Assembly (NCBI RefSeq): GCF_003944765.1
Contig: NZ_RWIU01000001.1
Location: 558,001-622,000, forward strand
Direction: 5' to 3'
Length of the DNA stretch: 64,000 bases
Source: Hymenobacter perfusus
GTDB lineage: Bacteria > Bacteroidota > Bacteroidia > Cytophagales > Hymenobacteraceae
Shown here piece after piece: positions 41,275 to 49,768 of the stretch. Within the stretch, counting starts at the first letter, position 1. Every line of letters begins with the position of its first letter. The translations under genes were made by a program, and so were the position numbers. A model generated the notes under the pieces. That model saw nothing but the letters and a program-made list of their open reading frames with translations. It was not told where the DNA came from and made no database searches.

Positions 41275-42366
41275 ATGAAACCATTTTCCGCCTTCACGGG
41301 CCTCACCAGCCGTTTGCTCCTGGGCAGTGCCGCCACACTCGGCCTGCTGGCCTGTGACCCCGACAATGAGCCAGCGCCTACCGAACAGCCCATTGTTACC
41401 AGCACGGTGTTCGTAGTGAACGAAGGCAACTTCCTGCGCTCCAACGCCGATATCAGCTTGTTCAGCAAAGCTAGTAGCTCAGTTACCAGCAAAGCCTTGT
41501 TCAACTCCGCCAACGGCCGGACGTTGGGCGACGTGGCCCAGAGCATGGCCGTGCAGGATAGCCTGGGTTACATTGTAGTGAACAACAGCAATAAGCTGGA
41601 AGTGGTATCCTTGGCGAAATTCCGCTCCAAGGCCACCATTACCGGCCTGAAACTGCCGCGCTACTTTGCCGCTGCTTCTTCAGCCAAAGGCTACGTAACC
41701 GAAACCGTATCGTACAGCGGCAGCAACGGCCGGGTTTCGGTGCTGGACCTGAAGACGAACACCATCAGCAAATCTATTGAAGTAGGTGTGCAGCCCGAAA
41801 AATTGCTGGTAGCTGGCTCGCGGCTGTACGTGACCAACAGCGGCGGCAACACCGTAACGGTCATTAACACCGCCACCGATGCCGTGGAAGGCACTATTAC
41901 CGTAGGTGACTCGCCAAACAGCCTAGTCCTGGACCGCGACGGCAAAGTGTGGGTGCTGAGCGGCGGCAAAGTAGCTTACAACGCCGACTACTCCGTGGAC
42001 TACTCCCGCACTACCAAAGGCAGCCTGGCGGTTATTACGCCCGGTCAGCTCACAGCCACGCAACGCGAGGTTGATTCCAACACCAGCTCTCCTAGCAAAC
42101 TCACCATCAACGGCGCCAAAAATCAGCTTTACTACTCGTACCGTCGGGGCGTGTACACGCTGGGCATCGGTGATGCAACACTGCCCACCACGCCCCTCAT
42201 CCGGCGCAGCTTCTACGGTCTGGGGGTTGACCCGCAGGATGGAACGATTTACGGCGGTATCGGCTCGTTTACGGCAGCTGATAAGGTCATCCGCTACCGC
42301 AGCACCGGCGTGGCCATCGACTCCTTTACGGTGGGCATCGGCCCGAACGGCTTCGTATTCTATTAA
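41275..42366 (+). CDS. YncE/DUF5074-like beta-propeller lipoprotein, probable B12 partner
   Basis: A 363-residue lipoprotein (LGLLACDPDN lipobox, Cys near residue 25). About 330 residues of repeated strand units follow, such as GRVSVLDLKTNTISKSIEVG, LYVTNSGGNTVTVINTATD and GTITVGDSPNSLVLDRDG, which are the YncE/PQQ-like propeller repeats found in Bacteroidota DUF5074 proteins. It lies right after the B12 receptor under the same riboswitch, so it may help catch B12 at the cell surface. That role is inferred from context only. A clear terminator follows. Confidence 0.82.
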   Translation: MKPFSAFTGLTSRLLLGSAATLGLLACDPDNEPAPTEQPIVTSTVFVVNEGNFLRSNADISLFSKASSSVTSKALFNSANGRTLGDVAQSMAVQDSLGYIVVNNSNKLEVVSLAKFRSKATITGLKLPRYFAAASSAKGYVTETVSYSGSNGRVSVLDLKTNTISKSIEVGVQPEKLLVAGSRLYVTNSGGNTVTVINTATDAVEGTITVGDSPNSLVLDRDGKVWVLSGGKVAYNADYSVDYSRTTKGSLAVITPGQLTATQREVDSNTSSPSKLTINGAKNQLYYSYRRGVYTLGIGDATLPTTPLIRRSFYGLGVDPQDGTIYGGIGSFTAADKVIRYRSTGVAIDSFTVGIGPNGFVFY

Positions 42367-42463
42367 TCGAGCCCGATACCCGCTGACAGTAACTGCCCCT
42401 TTCCGAAAACAACTTAGCTCCCTTCTGCCATTGGCCCCAGGCTGATGCGCCCCGATGTACAAC

Positions 42464-42497
42464 CAACGAGCCCGCAACTACGGTTGCGGGCTCGTTG
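42464..42497. terminator. Terminator after the B12 uptake pair
   Basis: Perfect 15-base arms CAACGAGCCCGCAAC / GTTGCGGGCTCGTTG around loop TACG. It lies about 100 bases past the lipoprotein stop and 23 bases past the stop of the small lipoprotein on the minus strand; it probably serves both. Confidence 0.8.
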
Positions 42498-42519
42498 CAT
42501 TTCAAGGCGCTGAAGAAAG

Positions 42520-42795
42520 CTAGTCGGCCAGACCGTCGTGGTTACGGTCGGTGGTTTCGCCGGCCTGCTCGTATTGCTGACGGCCGGTGGGGCCGCCGGT
42601 AGTGTCCCGGCTCAGGCCGGAGGTAGCGGAGTCGGCGGCCAGCGTGGCATTTTGATACGCAGCCGGATCGAGACTTTTCTCGGCACCGCGCTCTACGTTG
42701 GTAGCACCGGTTTCGGTGCCGGTATTACAGGCCGAGACAAGGCTGGTAAGCAGCGCAGCCGCAACCAGCGGACGAAGGAAGACGGGGAGTTTCAT
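42520..42795 (-). CDS. Small exported lipoprotein of unknown function
   Basis: A 91-residue protein with start MKLPVFLRPLVAAALLTSL and lipobox VSACNT (Cys near residue 23). The mature part is short, polar and acidic, rich in Thr, Gly, Asp and Ala, without a recognisable fold; it ends DRNHDGLAD, which looks like a calcium-binding D-x-N/D-x-D loop. The frame is open further upstream to 42936, but the lipobox fixes the start at 42795. Confidence 0.65.
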   Translation of the reverse strand: MKLPVFLRPLVAAALLTSLVSACNTGTETGATNVERGAEKSLDPAAYQNATLAADSATSGLSRDTTGGPTGRQQYEQAGETTDRNHDGLAD

Positions 42796-42992
42796 AAGGG
42801 CTGGATTGGGAAGAGCAATGAGAACAACTATTTGATCTGTACGGCTGGCCACGCCACTGGTTTTTGCGTATACTGATTTCCGTTCTTCTACCACAACCAT
42901 TTCACTACTGTTTTTATCGGTCCTTCCATGCCACACCTATTCCCCTGATCTGTAGTCCCCCACGCAGCATGAACTTGTATGAGGGAGACGTT

Positions 42993-43000
42993 TATCTTTG
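42993..43000 (+). promoter_or_regulatory. -7 box of the metal-module genes
   Basis: TATCTTTG (TAnnTTTG) 20 bases before the ATG at 43020, with a TTG 15 bases upstream of it at 42975. It argues for the 43020 start over the Met at 42969. Confidence 0.6.
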
Positions 43001-43019
43001 CCGGCCCGTATCTGCTGCT

Positions 43020-43373
43020 ATGAACCGACCCTCCGCCCGTCCATTTCCTTTCCGGCCACTGTTACGGCGCGTGGGAATTCTGGCCGGAATAAGCCTTTCT
43101 CTGGCCCTGGCCCTCATCACCTATCTGTACGGTGTGCAGGATCAGTTCTTCGGTCGGGTTTTCGGGGCTTTTTTCGTATTTTTCTGGCTGCTGGCCGTAA
43201 CTTTTCTCGGGGTAGTTCCCTTTGTAAATTGGGCAGCGGCCAACTGGTTCGGGAAGATGTGGGCCGAGCCGGCACCGGAACCGGTCCGTCGCGCCAAAGC
43301 CAACCCTACCCCGCCCACCATTCGTAAACCCACGCGTACCGCAACGCGGCTGAACCCAACTCAACAACCGTGA
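43020..43373 (+). CDS. Small membrane protein with two transmembrane helices
   Basis: A 117-residue protein, start MNRPSARPFPFRPLLRR. Two hydrophobic helices (GILAGISLSLALALITYLYG and VFGAFFVFFWLLAVTFLGVV) are followed by a Pro/Thr/Lys-rich cytosolic tail ending RLNPTQQP. No function is known. It overlaps the HMA-AraC gene by four bases (GTGA), so the two are translated together, which ties this protein to the same response. Confidence 0.7.
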   Translation: MNRPSARPFPFRPLLRRVGILAGISLSLALALITYLYGVQDQFFGRVFGAFFVFFWLLAVTFLGVVPFVNWAAANWFGKMWAEPAPEPVRRAKANPTPPTIRKPTRTATRLNPTQQP

Positions 43374-43942
43374 AAACTACGCTCCTCCACATTAAGAACA
43401 TGGTTTGCCCGCGCTGCATTGATGCCGTGCGCAGCCTCCTTGAGCAAGCGGGATACCGCCCCACCGACGTGCAGCTGGGCCAGGCCCAACTGGACCAAAG
43501 TACTCCCGCCGACCCCGCTTCCCTGGCACCCATGCTGCGCGAAGCCGGCTTCGACGTAATTATGGGCCGGGCCGATCAGCTTACAGAACAAATCAAAACC
43601 GCCTTGGTGGAATACCTGGAGCACTTGCGCACGGCGCGGATGCCCCTGACTACTTCGGCCTTCCTTACCGACCGGTTTGCGGCCACCTACTCACACCTGA
43701 GCAAGGTATTTTCCCGCACGGCTAACCTCACCATCGAGAAATACCTGATCCGCCTCAAAATTGAGCGCGTGAAGGAGATGCTGAGCTACAATGACATGAC
43801 GCTTAGTGAAATTGCCGAGCACATGCGCTACAGTTCCGGCCAGCACCTGAGCAACCAGTTCCGGCAGGTAACCGGCCGCTCGGTCAGCGAATTCCGCCGC
43901 GACCTGATGCCGCGCCGCCTCTCGCTGGATCAGCTGGCGTAA
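43370..43942 (+). CDS. HMA-like metal-binding domain fused to AraC-type HTH regulator
   Basis: A 190-residue predicted one-component regulator. Residues 1-70 resemble a heavy-metal-associated domain: LLHIKNMVCPRCIDAVRSLL with a CxxC (Cys 13 and 16), then a second half-domain. The C-terminal 100 residues form an AraC/XylS DNA-binding domain, with HLSKVFSRTANLTIEKYLIRLKIERVKEML (read in part) and EIAEHMRYSSGQHLSNQFRQVTGRS. It starts with GTG and is translationally coupled to the small membrane protein. Copper or another soft metal is a likely signal, because the next gene encodes a His/Met-rich exported protein. The metal is inferred, not shown. Confidence 0.8.
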   Translation: MKTTLLHIKNMVCPRCIDAVRSLLEQAGYRPTDVQLGQAQLDQSTPADPASLAPMLREAGFDVIMGRADQLTEQIKTALVEYLEHLRTARMPLTTSAFLTDRFAATYSHLSKVFSRTANLTIEKYLIRLKIERVKEMLSYNDMTLSEIAEHMRYSSGQHLSNQFRQVTGRSVSEFRRDLMPRRLSLDQLA

Positions 43943-44155
43943 CCGCAGGCTTCTAAGCCGAGAACAAGTACTTATGCATAGCTCCTGATAGTCCCGGTTT
44001 TTGGGTTCTGTCAGGAGTTTTGCGTTAGGGCCTGCTTGCTTCGGCTTTTTCGGCCCAAACCTCGCACGCAACGCGCCCGGCTTGTGTACAACCTTCGGGA
44101 CCAGACCGGGGTACTATTGCAGAGTTATTTGCACAAGTACCTCAGCTGTTTTCTT

Positions 44156-45622
44156 ATGCGTTCCGCTTTCTCTACTACCCTAGTGCTGAGCCTGTTGCTA
44201 ACCTTTCCGGTTCTGGGCCAACATCAGCACTCCACCACCGCCGATACTGCCCGACGGGCGGCCCCGGCCAATCCGCATGCTGGCCACGTCATGCCCGGCA
44301 GCCCGGCCCCTGCCGATACCAGCCGCCACGCCATGCCCGGAGGCCAGCACGCCGGCCACGATATGGGCGGAATGGACCACGGCGATATGCCGATGAGCCA
44401 CGCCTACTCTCGTAGCCTGCCCATGAACCGCAACGGCTCGGGCACCGCCTGGAACCCCGACAACACGCCCATGTACATGTGGATGAGCCACCACGGCAAG
44501 TGGATGGTGATGAACCACGGGGCCGTGTACCTGCGCTACACCCGCCAGAATCTGGGCCGCAGTAGTGGCCAGCGCGGCGGCAGCACCTTCGACGCGCCCA
44601 ACTGGTTTATGACGATGGCCCAGCGCCCCATCGGCCAGAAAGGTCTGCTGAACCTGACAGCCATGATTTCGCTGGATCCGCTTACGGAAGGTGGCAACGG
44701 CTACCCGCTGCTGTTCCAGAGCGGCGAAGCGTACCAAGGCCAGCCCCTGGTGGACCGCCAGCACCCCCATGACCTGTTCTCGGCCCTGAGTATCGGCTAT
44801 ACGCACGCCTTTTCGCCGGATGTAGACCTGACGGCCTACGTAGGCTACCCCGGCGAGCCGGCCATCGGGCCGGTGGCTTTTATGCACCGAATTTCAGCCA
44901 TGCCTAACCCCGACGCGGCCCTGGGTCACCATTGGCAGGATGCTACGCACATCACCTTCGGGGTGGCTACGTTGGGACTGCGCTACAAGCAGTTCCGGCT
45001 GGAAGGCTCCAACTTCACGGGTCGGGAGCCGGATGAGCACCGCTACGGCTTCGACCGGCCCCGGGCCGACTCCTGGGCCGGCCGCCTGAGTTGGAATCCC
45101 ACTGCCGCGCTGGCGTTGCAAGTGAGCCGCGCTACCATCAAACGGCCGGAGGAACTGCATCCAGAGGAAGACGTGAAGCGCACCACGGCCTCCATCATCC
45201 AGAGCAGCCAGTGGGGCGAGGGACGTTACATTACCTCGGCTTTGGTGTGGGGCATGAACCAGCACGTAGAAAACGGCCACACCGACCCGGCCGCCCACTC
45301 GGTGCTGGCCGAAACCAGCGTGCAGCTGGGCAAACCGGCCGTGTACGGCCGCTACGAGTTCGTGCAGAAATCCAACGAAGAGCTGCGGATTCCGCTGTTT
45401 GGCCCCGCCGATGAGGAAGTTCACCGCAACTACACCATCCACGCCCTCACGCTGGGCGCCAACTACCGCGTGGCCCAGGTAGCCAAAACCGACCTCGTGC
45501 TGGGCGCTCAGGCCACCGTGTACCGCCCCGATCAGGACCTGAAACCCCTCTACGGCTCCACGCCCGTATCGGGGCAGGTGTATCTACGGCTGAGCCCGTC
45601 GCTGATGAAGATGGGCCGGTAG
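44156..45622 (+). CDS. His/Met-rich exported beta-barrel protein, probable metal (copper) role
   Basis: A 488-residue exported protein. A signal peptide (MRSAFSTTLVLSLLLTFPVLG) is followed by about 90 residues packed with metal-ligand motifs: QHQHS, HAGHVMPG, HAMPGGQHAGHDMGGMDHGDMPMSH. The remaining 380 residues are beta-rich with alternating aromatic strands (MYMWMSHHGKWMVMNHGAVY, YITSALVWGMNQHV), which suggests an outer-membrane barrel. Met- and His-rich stretches like these bind copper or silver in other proteins. It follows the HMA-AraC gene by about 210 bases. The frame upstream of 44156 has no signal-peptide sense and is not used. Function is inferred. Confidence 0.75.
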   Translation: MRSAFSTTLVLSLLLTFPVLGQHQHSTTADTARRAAPANPHAGHVMPGSPAPADTSRHAMPGGQHAGHDMGGMDHGDMPMSHAYSRSLPMNRNGSGTAWNPDNTPMYMWMSHHGKWMVMNHGAVYLRYTRQNLGRSSGQRGGSTFDAPNWFMTMAQRPIGQKGLLNLTAMISLDPLTEGGNGYPLLFQSGEAYQGQPLVDRQHPHDLFSALSIGYTHAFSPDVDLTAYVGYPGEPAIGPVAFMHRISAMPNPDAALGHHWQDATHITFGVATLGLRYKQFRLEGSNFTGREPDEHRYGFDRPRADSWAGRLSWNPTAALALQVSRATIKRPEELHPEEDVKRTTASIIQSSQWGEGRYITSALVWGMNQHVENGHTDPAAHSVLAETSVQLGKPAVYGRYEFVQKSNEELRIPLFGPADEEVHRNYTIHALTLGANYRVAQVAKTDLVLGAQATVYRPDQDLKPLYGSTPVSGQVYLRLSPSLMKMGR

Positions 45623-45626
45623 TAGT

Positions 45627-46175
45627 TCAGCGTCCTCCTTCATCATTGCGCTCCAGGTTTCCAACGTTGTGTTGAATGGTAGACGGAGCATCGAATTGCA
45701 CGGAATAGCCTTGAGGAGCTCCTAACAGGTTAGTGCCTTGATGAAATATGTTGCCCTCAACTAGCACCTCGGCTTTGTACCAGCAATCAAAGAAATTGAC
45801 GAAGCCTTTGAAGATGTTATTTTGCAGTTGTACAGGAAAACCGGGTTGGTTATGACCACCCGCCTGGAATTCCAGATAGTTCTCAAACGTGCAGCCAACT
45901 ATCGTCAGGCCCTGCGGGAAATGAGCAAAAGCGAAGTCACACTGTACGAAATGTGAGTTTATCAGTTGAACGGGCCGTTGGTATTCTTCGGCAGCACCCC
46001 GTAACTCCTCAACCCAACAGTTTTCTATCCTGACGGCATAGTCAAGATGGCCGTTTGTATAGGACGCCAGCACTCCTACAATCCGATAACCCTGCACCGG
46101 TTTCCCAGCCTGAAGCAGACGGATGGCATCGTCACCAGAAATTGCAGGAAGCATAGTAGGAGAAGTTAGTGGCAT
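45627..46175 (-). CDS. Hypothetical protein with beta-helix-like repeats
   Basis: A 182-residue protein with no family name that I recognise. From residue 45 on it shows repeats such as VQLINSHFVQCDFAF, LTIVGCTFENYLEF and VQLQNNIFKGFVNFFDC, about 20 residues long with Asn, Phe and Cys at regular places; this resembles pentapeptide or right-handed beta-helix proteins. No signal peptide. It is convergent with the metal-module gene (stop codons four bases apart). A second Met at 46154 could be the start. Confidence 0.55.
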   Translation of the reverse strand: MPLTSPTMLPAISGDDAIRLLQAGKPVQGYRIVGVLASYTNGHLDYAVRIENCWVEELRGAAEEYQRPVQLINSHFVQCDFAFAHFPQGLTIVGCTFENYLEFQAGGHNQPGFPVQLQNNIFKGFVNFFDCWYKAEVLVEGNIFHQGTNLLGAPQGYSVQFDAPSTIQHNVGNLERNDEGGR

Positions 46176-46234
46176 AGACAGATCAGGTTGTGATGCAGGC
46201 GCGAGTCAGATGCAGATAGAAGAGCAACGAAGAT

Positions 46235-48607
46235 ATGGCAACCTCTCGGGCCGTACCTTTGCCGACACCTTTTCCGCCGGTTGGCGGTTGTTGTCCCGTG
46301 CCGTCTACTGCCCAGCCCCGCATCCTGCTTATTACGCCGCCGCTTACGCAGCTAAATACACCGTATCCGGCTACGGCCTACCTCAAGGGGTTTCTGGGCG
46401 GGCGCGACTACGCGGTAACCCAGGCTGATCTGGGGCTGGAGCTGGTGTTGCAGCTGTTTTCGCGGGCGGGGTTGCAGCGGGTTTTTGCCGAAATTGAAGC
46501 CGGCAGCTTTGCCCTGAGCGATAATGCGCGCCGGATGCTGCGCCTCAAAAACAGCTACCTGAGCACCGTAGAGCCGGTTATCCGGTTTCTGCAGAACAAG
46601 GACAACACGCTGGCCCCGCGTATCTGCCACAGTCGGTTTCTGCCCGAAGCCAGCCGTTTTGATAACGTGGCCGACCTGGAAGCGGCTTTCGGCACGATGG
46701 GCCTCACCGACCAGGCCCGCCACCTCGCCACGCTCTACCTCGAAGACCTGGGCGACCTGATCAAGGAGACTGTGGGTCCGCAGTTTGGCTTTTCGCGCTA
46801 CGCCGAGAAGCTGGGCATGTCGGCCACCACTTTCGACGCGCTCCACGACGCCCTGCAGACTGAGCCCAACCTGCTTGACCGGATGCTGCTGGAGCTGCTG
46901 GATACGCTGCTGGAACGCGCCCAACCCGATATTGTGGGCTTCACGGTGCCGTTTCCTGGCAATCTGTACGGGGCGTTGCGACTGGCGGCCCGCGTGAAGC
47001 AGACCCGCCCGGGCACCTATACCAGCATGGGCGGCGGCTACCCCAATACCGAGCTGCGCACCATCCGGGAACCCCGCTTCTTCGAGTACATCGACTTCTT
47101 GACCCTGGACGACGGCGAAGGCCCGTGGCTGCGGCTTTTGGAAGCTATTAGCGGCCATACAGAACGTCATGCTGAGCTTGCCGAAGCATCTCTACCGCTG
47201 ACTAATCAATTCCAAGGCAACGAAGCGGTAGAGATGCTTCGACAGGCTCAACATGACGTTTCTCTCCAATCAATACCTACTCACCAACTCCAACGCACTT
47301 TCCTGCGCAACGCGGCCGGTGAGGTGGAATATATCAACCATCCGGCTCCCGATGTTCCGCACCCCGAGGTCGGCACGCCGGACTATGCTGATCTGCCGCT
47401 GACGGAGTATTTATCGGTGATTGAGGTGCTGAACCCCATGCACCGGCTCTGGAGCGACGGGCGCTGGAACAAGCTCACCATTGCCCACGGCTGCTACTGG
47501 AAACGCTGCTCGTTCTGCGACGTGACGCTGGACTACATTTCGCGCTACGAAACCGCCCCGGCCGCCCTGCTGGTGGACCGAATCGAGCAGATCATTGCCC
47601 AGACTGGCCAGACGGGGTTCCACTTCGTAGATGAGGCCGCCCCGCCCCTGGCCCTGCGCGATTTGGCCGTGGAGCTGCTGAAGCGCCGGGTGAGCATTAC
47701 GTGGTGGGGCAACATCCGCTTCGAGAAAACCTTCACCCCCGACCTGTGCCGGCTGCTGGCAGCCTCGGGCTGCATTGCCGTCAGTGGCGGCCTGGAAGTG
47801 GCTTCAGACCGCCTGCTGGCCCTCATGGAGAAAGGCGTAACCATTGCCCAGGTCGCCCGCGTGACGGATGGCTTCACCCAGGCCGGCATCATGGTCCACG
47901 CCTACCTGATGTACGGTTTCCCCACTGAAACCGCCCAGGAAACCGTGGACTCGCTGGAAATAGTGCGGCAGCTGTTTCAGGCCGGCATTGTACAGAGCGG
48001 CTACTGGCACCGGTTTTCCATGACGGCGCACTCGCCGGTGGGCAAGAACCCGGCGAAGTACCAGGTAGTCCCCACCGGCCCCGAGCCCGGCCCTTTCGCC
48101 TGGAACGACCTGTGGCACGATGACCCCACTGGTACCAATCATGAAAAGTTTGGCCCGGGCCTGGCCAAAGCCCTGTACAACTACCTGCATAGCGTAGCGC
48201 TGCAGGAGCCCCTGAGCTTCTGGTTTGATTTCCGGGTACCCAAAACCACCGTCCCGCGCCACCTCATCAGCCAGGCGTTGCAGGAACCCGCCAAACCCGA
48301 TGCCAGCCGGCCCAACAACCGCCTGTTCTGGCTGGGCAACGCGCCCGAACTGCGCCAGGAACCCGGTAAAAAGGGCCGGGCCGTGCTCACGTTTTACGAG
48401 CAGGCGGAGGATTTTGAGGTAAGCGTACCGGCCGTTCTTGGCTCTTGGCTGCACGAATTACTCACCCGTCTCAGCACCGAGTACGATACTAAAGTCTTAT
48501 TGAAAGAAGCGGCTGCCACTTACCCCACCACCGGGCAGACCTGGGAGCAGTTTCTGCTGAGCCCGGCCTGGCAGCTGTTACGCGAAAAGGGTCTGCTGAT
48601 TTTATAA
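46235..48607 (+). CDS. B12-binding-domain radical SAM protein, interrupted in frame by a palindromic element
   Basis: A 790-residue predicted radical SAM enzyme with a corrinoid-type N-terminal domain. RILLITPPLTQLNTPYPATA opens the B12-like domain, and IVGFTVPFPGNLYGALRLAA and SMGGGYPNTELR follow. The cluster-binding motif is GCYWKRCSFCD near residue 420 (C-x4-C-x2-C, as in several B12 radical SAM groups). The rest has HFVDEAAPPLALRDLAVELL and the GGLEVASDRLLALMEKG motif. Residues about 310-343 are encoded by the inverted repeat at 47163-47260 and would be a disordered insertion between the two domains. Substrate unknown. The frame is intact despite the insertion. Confidence 0.85.
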   Translation: MATSRAVPLPTPFPPVGGCCPVPSTAQPRILLITPPLTQLNTPYPATAYLKGFLGGRDYAVTQADLGLELVLQLFSRAGLQRVFAEIEAGSFALSDNARRMLRLKNSYLSTVEPVIRFLQNKDNTLAPRICHSRFLPEASRFDNVADLEAAFGTMGLTDQARHLATLYLEDLGDLIKETVGPQFGFSRYAEKLGMSATTFDALHDALQTEPNLLDRMLLELLDTLLERAQPDIVGFTVPFPGNLYGALRLAARVKQTRPGTYTSMGGGYPNTELRTIREPRFFEYIDFLTLDDGEGPWLRLLEAISGHTERHAELAEASLPLTNQFQGNEAVEMLRQAQHDVSLQSIPTHQLQRTFLRNAAGEVEYINHPAPDVPHPEVGTPDYADLPLTEYLSVIEVLNPMHRLWSDGRWNKLTIAHGCYWKRCSFCDVTLDYISRYETAPAALLVDRIEQIIAQTGQTGFHFVDEAAPPLALRDLAVELLKRRVSITWWGNIRFEKTFTPDLCRLLAASGCIAVSGGLEVASDRLLALMEKGVTIAQVARVTDGFTQAGIMVHAYLMYGFPTETAQETVDSLEIVRQLFQAGIVQSGYWHRFSMTAHSPVGKNPAKYQVVPTGPEPGPFAWNDLWHDDPTGTNHEKFGPGLAKALYNYLHSVALQEPLSFWFDFRVPKTTVPRHLISQALQEPAKPDASRPNNRLFWLGNAPELRQEPGKKGRAVLTFYEQAEDFEVSVPAVLGSWLHELLTRLSTEYDTKVLLKEAAATYPTTGQTWEQFLLSPAWQLLREKGLLIL
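47163..47260. repeat. 98-base palindromic element inserted inside the radical SAM gene
   Basis: Arms 47163-47199 and 47224-47260 match as inverted repeats at 34 of 37 positions; the loop is 24 bases. The left arm begins AACGTCATGCTGAGCTTG and ends AGCATCTCTACCGCT. It encodes, in frame, a peptide with RHAELAEAS and VEMLRQAQHDV at its two ends. I recall dispersed intergenic repeats of this kind in Bacteroidota genomes; that memory is not checked here. No clear target-site duplication is visible. Confidence 0.85.
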
Positions 48608-48614
48608 AATCGGC

Positions 48615-49658
48615 TTACCGCTGCCCAAGCCATTCGGTAAGGCCATTCCAATAGCCAGCCGCCGGTTGGGGCCATTGCCATTGGCCATCAGAAAGGAAGC
48701 GGCCGGGTTGAACAAAATCGGCAGAGGCTTGTGGAATAAGGCGTACCTGCGTGCCTTTGCGGTACCCCAGCGCCGTACGCAGCCGACGCGCACTGGCCTG
48801 CACCTGCACAGTCGTATCGAGGCTGGCATACAGGCACAGCGTAGGAATGCGCTGCTGACTCAGCACTTGATACGGCTGAGCTTCGGCCCGCGTGGCGGCT
48901 GAGGCGCCTTCCAACACCACAAAACCGGGACGCGGCAACTGCCCGGCCGCAGCAGCCACCAGCACAGTGGCCGGGCCGCGCCCCCAGTAGCCGACCCGGC
49001 TGGAATCAACGCCTACTTGCCGGCGCACAGTAGCCAGCACGGCCGCTGTAGTCTGGGCAGTTGTGGAGTCGGACGTTACCGCTACGGGCACAACCGCCGT
49101 AACGAAGCCCCGACGGGCCAGATACACTGCCCGATTACCAGCCGCGGCAGCAGTTGCTGGTGTAGCGAGCAGCACTAGGGCCGGGTGCTGAGCCAGCGTA
49201 TCATCGGGTAGTAGCAGGCGCAACCGGCGGAAGCCGGTGCGGGGAACGGCCAAGGCCTGCTCCCGAAAACCCCGCGCGGCGGCTTCGCCCCGACGTACCC
49301 ACACAAAATCAGCCGGCAGACTATCCCAGCGCAATACCCCCCGCAGAAAGTTTCCTTCCCGGACTGCCTGCACCGTAATGCCTCCTTGCTGAGCCGCCAG
49401 CTGCTCCAGCCGCAGTTGCGGGGCCTGATAACTGGCGCGGGCGGCTTCAAACTCAAGTCCGGGCAGCTGAGGAAAACTTACTTCCGCCTGCAGCTTTCCC
49501 GGACTGATTTCGCGCAGCTCCAATGCTACCCGCAACTCTGCACCCTGGTAGCTGATGGGCCCTTCGTAGTGGCCCGTAGGCAGTGGCACCGTGGCAGCCG
49601 CTTCTGAACCCGTATTGCCGGAGCAGCCAGCCAGCAGGAACAGGGCCGCAACTCCCAT
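48615..49658 (-). CDS. Alpha/beta-hydrolase-like lipoprotein with a doubtful nucleophile
   Basis: About 347 residues. The start MGVAALFLLAGCSGN is a lipobox, with Cys at residue 12. Residues 25-130 form an Ig-like beta domain (HYEGPISYQGAELRVALEL), and the rest looks like an alpha/beta hydrolase, with ALVLLATPATAAAAG and a possible nucleophile turn in GVDSSRVGYWGRGPATVLV. The expected serine of the G-x-S-x-G elbow is absent (GYWGRG), so it may be inactive or use a different arrangement. The frame is open to 49760, but the lipobox favours 49658. Confidence 0.65.
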   Translation of the reverse strand: MGVAALFLLAGCSGNTGSEAAATVPLPTGHYEGPISYQGAELRVALELREISPGKLQAEVSFPQLPGLEFEAARASYQAPQLRLEQLAAQQGGITVQAVREGNFLRGVLRWDSLPADFVWVRRGEAAARGFREQALAVPRTGFRRLRLLLPDDTLAQHPALVLLATPATAAAAGNRAVYLARRGFVTAVVPVAVTSDSTTAQTTAAVLATVRRQVGVDSSRVGYWGRGPATVLVAAAAGQLPRPGFVVLEGASAATRAEAQPYQVLSQQRIPTLCLYASLDTTVQVQASARRLRTALGYRKGTQVRLIPQASADFVQPGRFLSDGQWQWPQPAAGYWNGLTEWLGQR

Positions 49659-49768
49659 CGGGTGGCAAACTGCAAAGCACACAGACCGAAGAGTATCCAA
49701 GGGCGGCAGGTAGTTAAAAGAAAATAAAGGGCAAATCCTTGGCACGGGCTCAGTAATCAACCCTGGCC

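Noticed and set aside
44036..44155. Upstream extension of the His/Met-rich protein
   Set aside because: The extra 40 residues are basic and non-hydrophobic, and the signal peptide begins at 44156.
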